Assembly: GCA_034509925.1 (NCBI GenBank)
Contig: CM067527.1
Span: forward strand, 2,888,501-2,952,500
Reading direction: 5' to 3'
Length of the DNA: 64,000 nt
DNA from: Hirudinaria manillensis
Lineage: Eukaryota > Annelida > Clitellata > Hirudinida > Hirudinidae
Below are positions 39,861-50,400 of this stretch, one piece after another (within the stretch, counting starts at the first letter, position 1; every line of letters begins with the position of its first letter). Made by a program: the position numbers and the translations under genes. The notes under the pieces were generated by a model, which was not told the DNA's origin, made no database searches, and was given only the letters and a program-made list of their open reading frames with translations.

Positions 39861-40822
39861 TTAGATGTCTTTGAAGTTTTTGCACCTTCTTCCGTCAATG
39901 TCTTCCACGGTCGTTAAGGCAAAGGGGAACTCAACGAGTTTTCTCTCCTCTGCTAATATCCTCTTCATTTCATCTGTCAGATTAAATTATAAAAAAATGG
40001 CTTGAAACAAGCAAGAGAACTTGCATAGAATGTTCCTAATTTATGGAATTGAAATCTATAAACATCTTTGATAAACCAGATATTAACAAACTTTCCACTT
40101 CAGAAGGGTTCAAAGCATCAACAGTTAATTTTATCACCTATTCCTTTGATTTGTTAGAATCTTTACCTTGCAAATTTGGCATGATTTTAATTCGATTAGC
40201 TCCATATTAAAGAAGACACCTTTGATTCTGGATGTCTTTGATCCGTAGGCAGCATCTCCGAGATAGCCGAGTGCAAACGTAAATGGCAACAGAGGGACCA
40301 GCATTTCCTTCTTCCCAAGCTTTTTGACTCTTTGATTTTTGCAAAGCATAAAACCTTGGATTACAAGTGGTAAATAATTCCTACATGCAAATTATTCAGA
40401 AGTAACTTTTTATATCTTATGGCTACTGTGTTAAGAATTTATAATAACTCCAGATGGAATGTGATTTGGTCACCAACCCGACAATGGCTGCTATTGTGTA
40501 AGTAACATAGAAGGAGGATGCCCATTTGAACAATTCTCTTGCCTTAGCAAGTTGAAGGGCAGTCATCTGCTCTCTTAGGACGCTCTGCATGTGTAATTGC
40601 CTCTCAAACTATTAACATAAACAATTTGTAACTTTAAATGAGTTCGGGATGCTAAATATTTATTCGTATTCTTGTAACTACTCAACTAGTACGGTTAACT
40701 TTCAATGCTTATAACTTTTAAAAGGTCATTTAAATACTAACTTGAGCTTTTTGTGTGGCTAGCATAAATTCCTGATTCTGTTTTAAGTTATGTTCCAATT
40801 GTTTGCCTAAAAGCGATCCCAT
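39861..40822 (-). CDS. PLGRKT: Plasminogen receptor (KT)-like membrane protein (4 exons, 144 aa)
   Basis: Exons 40742-40822, 40478-40608, 40220-40329, 39861-39973. The sequence aligns along its length with human PLGRKT (147 residues): MGSLLGK start, QNQEFMLATQKAQFERQLHM, LREQMTALQLAKARELFKW, a first membrane segment SSFYVTYTIAAIV, a basic turn GVKKLGKKE, a second membrane segment MLVPLLPFTFALGYLGDAAYG, and a C-terminal TTVEDIDGRRCKNF. The start of exon 3 (after CAAAG) was chosen because it gives gap-free spacing with the family; an acceptor 63 bp upstream keeps frame and would insert 21 residues. In mammals the protein exposes a C-terminal lysine that binds plasminogen. Here the protein ends in Asp-Ile, so that function cannot be assumed. 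Confidence 0.87.
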
Positions 40823-41307
40823 GTTTGTCGGAACCAGGCTTCAACGGACCAAAATGAGAAAGTTGACAACATCCCATCAGAGCAATGGTGAACAAAAAGT
40901 GCAGTTACTTACAAACTGCTCCAACGTCAATTAAAATAAGTATCTAATTGTTCACTTTTTCCTCAATTCGATAAATTTTTTTCATAATAAGAGACTCTGA
41001 ACCTCGCCGTGCACATGAATCGTTTTATCCAAACCTCTTGAATTTGTGAATTTTAAAATGTACGGAGGGGTAGAGGACGATCGTTTCCCGGCCTGACTAT
41101 TGGTGTGAAAAACAAAAAAGCTAGACATGTAGAATTGTTCACAAATAGTTGTTGTCTGCTAAGTGCTTAGATTTTTTCTGATACATTTTTCTCCCTTAGA
41201 TATCGAAACGCTGTCCAAAACACCAAAATGGTCTCTAAAACTTTTTATTGCCGAATATGAAGATTTCTTAATAACCGAAACAAAGTTTGAGTTTACGGCA
41301 TTTCTGA
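40823..41307. other. Spacer between PLGRKT and the 191-aa gene
   Basis: No exon detected. A minus-strand AATAAA (TTTATT at 41244-41249) fits the 3' end of the upstream gene, leaving about 420 bp that should include the PLGRKT promoter. Confidence 0.5.
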
Positions 41308-41993
41308 CTACGGCTGCGAAGCATTAATATTTTCAAACTTCTGGATCTCAGGAAAGTAAAACTCTCCATGTATTGGTTCGTCTACTTCTTGAGAGCGTTG
41401 ATAGGATGGGTTTCCGCTCGAATCGTTCGAAATGAAAGTTGGTAGCTTGTGCAACAAGTTCTAGAAATGAAAAAGTTTAAAAAAGCATAAAAATCAGAAG
41501 TTTTCACATCAACCCCAACTTTAAATTGTTACAGATCACCTCAAATGACGACAATAAGGTGAATTTAAACCTGCAACCCTCTGAAATCAGAGGTCAGAGC
41601 TGTGACTTGATTCTTGACTGACTTGACAGTGTCACTCCCATCGTCCAGTCCTGCGATCCTGAAAATTCTCTTGTCATCAAGGTCATCTAGACCGAGGTCC
41701 CTCAACTTTTCTCCAACGTATACTCCTTCTGACAGGGCCGAGCCGATCAAGCTGCTCATACCGGGAAAGTAGAATATAGGCTCTAAGAGTTCTTCCATGC
41801 TCGATTTTATCGGCTCTTGGACTACTGTGTTGATTTCCGTCGTAGTTTTGTTTATTGTCGTCTTCGTCGTCGTTGTAGTCGTGGTGGTTGTTGCAGCTGT
41901 AGTCGTCGTCGTCTCGCACTTGAGGTTGGTTGAAGTTGCAGGAACAGAGGCGACGCTGACGGTGACTGTTTGAGGTTTCGAGGCTTCAGACAT
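41308..41993 (-). CDS. Unidentified 191-aa protein with poly-Thr tract (2 exons)
   Basis: Exons 41571-41993 and 41308-41460 join in phase 0 with good donor and acceptor and end in TAG. The N-terminal 60 residues are low complexity with a run of Thr. The middle is folded-looking and acidic: EPIFYFPGMSSLIGSALSEG followed by a KLRDLGLDDLDDKRIFRIAG segment, ending near FRGLQNLLHKLP. The C-terminus contains GEFYFPEIQKF, echoing the earlier IFYFPGM. No signal peptide or membrane segment. I do not recognise the family. It lies head-to-tail upstream of PLGRKT. Conserved-looking composition and clean splicing make it a probable real gene. Confidence 0.7.
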
Positions 41994-43859
41994 TTTTTTT
42001 TGCTCGAGTTTCCGTTAGAACAACTGTTGTCTGGTTAAAAATGATTAGGTATTAACTTACTACCCTATACAAAAAATATGGTAAACGAAAGAATAAGACG
42101 GAATTTGTTATTTTCACATAAAGTAATAAATGTAAAAACAATAAATATATCATTATTTTACACTAATAGGTATATTATTATCATTCTAAAATTGTTAACT
42201 ATGAAACATGCGTAAACGGACGGTACTAAGGTAATGTTATATTTTCACGGAATATTTTTTAATGCATTTAAAATTGAAATTAACATTTATTTTAATAATT
42301 AATATTAGTTATTGTTATTGTCATTGTCAGAAATATTCCCGTAACAAGTCCTGAATTGACCAATATTATTACCCGGACTAACCTTGATAACTAGAATGTT
42401 GCAGCGGTCAGTGACGATCTCAAGATTTGTACAAGGTTTTTTTTGTAATTAAAAGTATCGGTAATATTATAACTAAAATATTTTAATATATATAATTCAA
42501 ATACGTTTATTGTTAAATTATTCTGTCAGACTTAAAAGCACCAAGGACGACCAGAAGACGTGAAGGAGCCACAAACTTTCGGTTCTTTTGTAAACACCTC
42601 AATTAAGCTGGAAGAATTCATCTCTGATGCATGGAAAGATAGGTGGAAAATGAATGAAGAGATGGATGGGTGGATGAATGGCTGGATGCATGGATGAATG
42701 GATGGATAGGTACATTGATTAGGTTCTTGAAGGAAAAGTTGAGTGAATAATTTTATAATAAATGTTAATTATTTCACGTATTAATTACATGTTAACCGTA
42801 ATAGTTAAATAAATGATTTATTGATTTTATTTTATTTAAGATTGATTTTATTTTTTAAATTATCAAATTATAATTGTTAATATGTATAACAATTTCACCA
42901 CATAACAATATTTCTCTTAAAATGGAACAAAAGAAAGCCTGAAAGGAAGACAAATATCTAGAAAGACAGAAAGGAACTTAGAAATACTGACACAAACTTG
43001 GAAACATCCATGGCGAGGAACGTCTAAAAATATGAAGTTTTGGGCCATATTCAAGACTTTGGCATGCAATGCTATTTTTATTATCAGCTGCAACTCCTAA
43101 AGTTAACGGTACGAATATCAAGTAAATAAATATAATTTATAATTATTATTTATTATTTACATAATAATTAACATAATTTATGATTTGCATAACCAATTTA
43201 TAATTTAAATATTAACAGTGCGACCTCTTCAAAGTTGCCCGCTTCCTTAGAGGAAGTGAATCTGCACGTTGAACTGGAAAATCTAAAAATAGGAGCAGCA
43301 CGGAGTCATTCCGGGAGATGAAATTCCTTTCCAGTTTTGTCTGGAGTTGTTGGATTGCTGTTGTTGTTGTTGTTGCTGTCGTTTCTGTTGTTGTTGTTGT
43401 TGCTGTCGTTTCTGTTGTTGTTGTTGGTTTTTTAAATTGATTACGTAACAATTGTTGCTTGGGATTCCATTCCGCTACATTTTTATTGCTTCACACGGGG
43501 CTGAATATGCATGTAGTGTGCGGAGTTAAAAAAAAGAAAGATTTTTAGATAATTTTAATGTTTATGCATTAGACGAGGTTAGGAGTTTCTAATTTAGTTT
43601 TAAATCCAAATTAAAAATTCAAATTGTTCTAATTTGTTTCGTTTTATTTATGAATTATTTCCATAATTTTATCCGCAATTATTATTATTATTTATTATTT
43701 TTTTTAAATAACAAAATTATTGTTCACTTTAAGAGAAGCTTCGTGATACAATAATCTGTTACGATCCAATAATGAGGTCAGGAAAAATGGGGATTATTAT
43801 TATTATTGCTATTATTATTATTATTGCTATTATTGTTATTATTAAAATTATTATTATTA

Positions 43860-43891
<32 letters not shown>

Positions 43892-44439
43892 TTCAATTTC
43901 GTACGTTTTTATGACAATGAAAGCATCAAACAGGCAAGAAGTTAAAAAATACATTTTTCACTTTTTCCGATCACCGTCAACACATTTTAAATGGTGATTT
44001 AAAATAAAACTGTTTTAAATAATTAATTAAATTAAATTAACTTTTTAAATAAATTAATTAAATAAAATTAATTTTTAAAAATATATTATTCATTCGAGCG
44101 GAATTTCGCCATTAAACACTAAAGAAAGATTAAGCATAAAAATATCTCAATTATTTAATCAATTATTAGTAAATTATTAATTAATTAATCAAAAATACAC
44201 TTGAATAATTTGTTAAATACATTTTAAAGTCGAAAATTATTTCCAAGAAAGTCATTTGCATGAACGTGTTTTAATATTTTCTGCAACTTTTATCGTCAAG
44301 AAAACAAATAACACAACGATAATAAATATATGAATTAATAAATTAATTAATTTTAATAAATTACGTCATAAATAAAATAATAATTAACTTGTAATATAAC
44401 TTATGACGACTCCATCACGTCTGCTCCCATGCAAACTGT
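41994..44439. other. Spacer upstream of the 191-aa gene
   Basis: AT-rich, with GGATGGATGAATGG repeats near 42650-42712, TTGTTG repeats near 43351-43435 and (ATT)n at 43793-43892. A short open segment after an acceptor at 43219 (CDLFKVARFLRGSESAR) was noted but has no partner exon. Confidence 0.5.
43793..43892. repeat. (ATT)n microsatellite
   Basis: About 100 bp of TTATTATTA with GCT, GTT and AAA interruptions. Confidence 0.85.
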
Positions 44440-47400
44440 TCAGCCGCACCATCTACCGCTGCTAACGACGACATCGACGACGGCGGCAACAACCACCACC
44501 ACGGAAGTAACCATAGCAACCTCGTCGCCGTAGCAACGAGATCCGGAATGAGCTCCGTAGTCGGAATACACGTCCTGGAAATCTCCACGACTGGAATAAA
44601 TGGCGTCACTCTCGACTCTGAACGGCGTCAAGCGGAAGTCGACGTTTGACGCTTCGACGTCGTAGGCGGCTGTCGCTTCAGCAGCCGTCGTCGCCGTCGT
44701 CGTCGTCGATTTTGGTTGCTGGCTCGTCTTCCAGGACTTTCTGTTCGACTTTTGCCTGGCAGAAGGGTTGAGATTCGACTGTTGTTGACATTTGGAGTGC
44801 TGATAGGAATCTTGGGATGTTTGGAGTAAAAAATAGTTAATATTAAATAATAAAATTATTATTGTTATTTTGTTTATTGCTGATTTATTGAGTTTTGAAA
44901 TCGACTTTTTTTTATTGCTGCAAAAATACTAAGTTAAAATAATAAGTTAATTGGTTAAATGATATTTCATGAAATTAGTTATCACTTTATCGCTTACTTT
45001 TGTAGAATTTATCTTTTCAGAAGCGAAATAATTTGTTAAATAATAATAATAATAATAATAATAATAATTAATGCTATTAAAATTAGTTCAAGCCAGTTTC
45101 AATGTCCTCGGTATTATAATGACAATAATTACTATCATCATCACCTGCATACGCTTCGATCGTCATGGCAACGTTGTCAGGTGACCTGTCGAGGGTCGTG
45201 TCCTTGAGATGTCCGCACTGACCCCTGTCCATGACGAAGATGTTCCTCCACGGGCGGTTGGCGGGTCGTGATTGGTCGGTGGTGATTACCTGAGTAAGGT
45301 TCAAGTGGAAACGTTAACTATTCTATGGGATGATGATGATGATGATTATTATGTTGATGATGACGACTGCGTTGGCTGCTAAGAGAACGATGACGATGAT
45401 GATGATGAAGTCACACAAAGTTTTAATCACTTTATTATTATCAATATCGATACTAAAATATTTATAAATACAATCGGTTAATAATTATAAATACAAAATA
45501 TTTAGGTTGTTAGAATAAAATATTTGAACCCAGCAGATGAACGATTGTTCCCGCTTCGTGATGAGAACTTTGATTGCTTCGCTGACATCAACGGTTCCTA
45601 TGCACTGGTATTCTATCAATTTGTTTTTGTTAATTATCAACTGGTTACTAAGCAAATGAATAAATAATGATGATGACGATGACGATGATGATGATGATGA
45701 CGACGATGTAAGTGATAAATACAACTGCCATTTTTATTATTATTGTTGATGAAATATTATTACTGTTGTCATCGTCACCATCATCATTATCATGGTCAAT
45801 GGCAATATTTCATTTCATTTCATTTATTCGAGACGAACGAAGGGCCGAGGCCTCTGACACGTTCGAAAAAAAACAACTGAAGCGCAAATAGAACATAAAC
45901 AATCGCCATTCGGACTTAAAAAACAAAAAAAACAAAAACAAAAAAAACTCTTGTACATATGTAAGCTCTTAGGGTTCATGATATTTAAGGTATTGGTTAA
46001 GGTTCAATTTGTAGATCTCAGCATTGAAGCGGGACGTGGTAGAGGAGTTAACGACATGGGCTGGCAGGGTGTTCCAGGATTTGACAATTCGATTGGAGAA
46101 AAAGTATTTGGAAGTATTACGACGGAATTTGTTTGTCCTGAGTTTGTAGTTGTGGCCTCTGGTCCTATTGTATGATGATCACCGTCATTATCATTGTTAT
46201 TATCATTTTTAGTCTTAAGGTCCTATCATTATCATTGTAGACGTCATTATCATTATCACCGTCATTATCATTGTTATTATCATTTTTAGTCTTAAGGTCC
46301 TACTTTCATCGGCAGGGCAATAAGGACAGTTGGGCACGTGGATCGTCATGACGTCAGAATGTTGACACCTGGTGACGTCCACGTCACTCAGACTTCCGTT
46401 GCAAGCCTGACCCCTGACCTTTGAACTTTTTGGGCCAAGGTCGGGCCACTGTTTTTGTTGTCGTTGTTGATGGAAGTGGATGGATACTCTGACATTCCCG
46501 TGGAGATCGCAATCGTCGTATTTCAAGTCGTTGTGGGCTGAAAGATCAGTTGTTCTCGTTGTATAACTTGGTTGTTACTTTGTTATGTTGTTATGTTGTT
46601 ATGTTGCTCATGTAGTCAAGATATAATTGTGGAAGCAGTTAAACAAATTATAATAGTAACTATAATAATAATCTGACATTCCCGTGGAGATCGCAATCGA
46701 ATGTATTTCAAGTCGTTGTGGACTGAAAGTTGTATAACTTGGTTGTTGGTTGTTACGTTGTTACGTTTTTATGTTGTTTTGTTGCTCGTGTAATCAAGAT
46801 ATAATTATGGAAGCAGTTAAACAAATTATAATAGCATTCGTAACTAACTTATTTCAGGAAATCATTAACATCGACATAGGTCTTCTACTCCGCCATCTCC
46901 ATTAATGGTCATCGTCATCGTCATCATCTTCGTCTTCGTCATCATCATCGTCTTCGTCGTCATCATTGTCATCATAATCATGATTTATTTACCAATGAGC
47001 ATCTTCAACTTCTTGCTTCTAACGGCATCCTTCAGTGTTTCCTCATCATCTTTGAAGATGCACAAGCCAAACGAATTGTCGAACAGGGAACTCTTTGCTG
47101 GGATTTTAATAATAAATAATGTTAATAATAATAATAATAATAATAATAATTAATAAATAATGTAACAAATTATATGATAAGTAAAGACGTTTACCATTTA
47201 TTATTATAACAATTAATTATCTAAATAATATTTATTAACATTTATAAATTATAAAATTACTAATAACACTGCAATACATCATAATTTTATTTTAATAATA
47301 ACAATAAATAATAATAATAATTAATAATAATACTCACAAATCTGGAAGTAAAGAACCCTTCCCTCCTGCCTGAAGTGGATGCAACTGTACCTTGGACGAC

Positions 47401-50400
47401 TTTTAAGAATATCATTTTTATAAATTTATATATTTTAAAATTATAAATATTCATTCATACGTCATGGTAATATTGTAAAATTATAATTATGTATAATAAT
47501 GTAATTATAAATAATAATAATGTAATAATAATTATGTATAATAATGTAATTATAAATAATAATAATGTAATAATAATTATGTATAATAATGTAATTATAA
47601 ATAATAATAATGTAATAATAATTATGTATAAAAATAATATAATTATATACGTAATTAAATAATAATTAGAAGTTAATTATTTAACAGACCCGAACGTATT
47701 ATTATTATAATCAATTTTTAATATTTAATGCAATAATTTCAATAATAATAATATCAATAAATTCACTCCCCTCAGGTGCTACAGTACAAACAAACAACGT
47801 ACCAGCCGTTCTGATAGACCGAAAAGACTTTGTACTGTTCCTTCTTCCAGTGCTTACTTTTGCAGATGAAGGTCCCAAGTCGACTGAAGACGACTTGACC
47901 TTCGTGTATGACAACCTCTTCCATGTGATCCGTCTCCGTCAGCAGCCACCTTCCTCTGTATTCGGCTGGAAAGTGACATTCGGAGTTCGTCGATGGTACG
48001 AGGTCTGCTTTGTGGCCTGAAAAATGGATTGACTGATTGATTGATTGATCGATTGATTGATTGATTGATCGGTCGATTGGTTTGTTGACGGATCGATCGA
48101 TTGGTTGATTGATTGATTAATGAATAAATGGAATGAGTTCGCTAGTCATAATTTGTAAGATGATAAATAATGCTCCAGAAATTACAAACAATACAAACAA
48201 TAATATATATTAATTAAATAATATATATTAGTTAAACTAGATGAGCTGCCTAGCGCTATACAAATGTAGGAAAGACTTAACTGTAAGGCTTAAACTGATT
48301 ATAACATTGTTATGATATTTTAAAGTGACGACAAATTCATCATATTCTAGTAAATTAAAAAATATTCTGACCACAAAGTCCACAGGATTTCTTGCAAAAG
48401 TTTGCAAATTTATGAAGCGCCGAATTGACGCATCGTCCTTCCCTAGCGAACTCCGAACAAAAGTCACTCTCGTCGTAACAAACTCCGCCATCTTTGGAAC
48501 AAAATAAAAAAAAGTGGCATAATAATATCGTGAAATTATAAATATAATTATATCTTAAAATCATAAATTATGATGAACGTACCACATTAAAAATAACTTT
48601 TAATTTTAGAAATCCAAATAAAAATCAAAATACTACCATATTTCAATCGCCAACCGACACATTAAAAACCAATCAATCAAAAAAAAAAATCAATCCAAGT
48701 AAACGTCAATCATCTCGTCTCCTCACCTGACTTGATGAGGTAGAGATCCACCTGCCTGAGTTCTGCGTCGTCCACTGGGAAGGACAACTCGTCGCTGTTG
48801 GACTCCGCCAGGGCTTCTTCCAGGTTCCAGCTGGAAAAGGCATCCTGTTCGGGGGCGTAGGTGGAAAAGTAGAGGGTGGCCCACATCTCCTTTGACTTCG
48901 GAGGATTCGTTGGCAGACGCTTTTCGTGGTGAAGGAGAGAATTTGTCGGTTTGTGAGAGGAAGATTGTGTTATAAATCCATGGGTTACCTAATACCGGAT
49001 CTAACCAGTTCATTGGTGATTAGTTTATTATTTATTTATATCAATTATTAATTTTAGAGACGATTTTACTAGTAGAAATATCGTGACGTTTACGACATAT
49101 GTTGAGTTTAAATATGTTTTCTTTTTAATAAATGTTTACGTGGATCATGGAAATATTTCCCAATAAATTTTTCCAGTTGAATCTTCTTTGAAAACTCCTC
49201 AATAAAGACGAATTAGATTTTAAAATAATGTAAAAAAAAGTCTCTAAAAGGAATAAACGGATATTTATTTATAATAATATTTTGTAAAATATTTATTTAA
49301 TATTATTAATTATTTACTAATAGTTATTTTTTGAGAACTCGTTTCTTACCAGAGTGTAGTGAGGTCTGGGTTGGTCAATTCCACCAAAGAAGACGTAAGT
49401 ACTTGCCCCTTCAATGAAACTTCCCCAACACGTCAGTCTGGACCCTCAATTGGTAACGAATTAATAATTACTTAACAGATTATTAAAGTTAATTAGCAGA
49501 TTATTAAAGCTAATCAACGGGACTCAACTGGTTAACCAGCAGATTATTGATTAGTCAGTCAGCACGTACTTAATGAACTGTCATGAATTGTCATTAGTAA
49601 ATTCCAAATTTAATTAATTACTTTTCCAAAATGAGAATTAAAAATCTAAATAAAGAAAAACATTCTTCTGCTCGCAACTCGAAGCATCGGATCGAATGAA
49701 CTTCGAAACCAACCATTGAGTTCCAACGGCAGGAAGTTGCATTTGGAGTCCTGGAAGAGGAAGTTGATTCCCTCACCGATGATGCACTCGCTTTCCAGTC
49801 TGGAAGGCCTCCAATGACTGCGGGATTTCCCGCATAGTGGCTGGAAAAACCAATCCAAGGCAGTGTGGAGGCAGAAATCACGGTTTCATATATACATATT
49901 CTATATTGCCAACTTAAGGCAAAAGAAAAGGTGAACAAAGTACTAAATGACACTATAATGGTATCACCTTTCTCCTGCCTGTCACGTAAATCCTGAAATC
50001 ATATCCACCCGAAAAAGGACAGAAGGACCAGGCCTCCTTACTTCCGGCAATCCACGGATGAACGCTTCTCTTGATGAAAGGGTCCAGGCATAATCTGGCA
50101 TCGTTGATCTTCTTTGGTTGAGCTGGAAACATCGAGTGGAGAAAATGGTTATTAATTTATTTATTTATTTATTTAATTAATATTTTTTTTTTTTTTTTGA
50201 AAAGTTAGGAATGACTTTTGTGTATTTGTTTGGAAGTCATGGTGAAGAGATTGGACTTAAGTTAGAGTTGATTAGATTGTGCTGTTTCTGAAAGTAATTA
50301 ATTGTGATGACGACGACGACGACGACGATGATTGTGATGGTGATGATGATGATGACGGTGGTGAATTATATTTATTTTCGTTTTTGCTGTACGATGATGC

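Noticed and set aside
40330..40392. Longer PLGRKT exon 3 starting after the acceptor at about 40393
   Set aside because: It keeps frame but inserts 21 residues in the loop between the membrane segments; the shorter exon aligns gap-free with the family.
42530..42610. Plus-strand open segment SDLKAPRTTRRREGATNF
   Set aside because: About 25 codons only, no start, no domain, no splice partner.
43219..43290. Short open segment CDLFKVARFLRGSESAR after a plausible acceptor
   Set aside because: No partner exon in compatible phase and it ends quickly in TGA; too short to claim.
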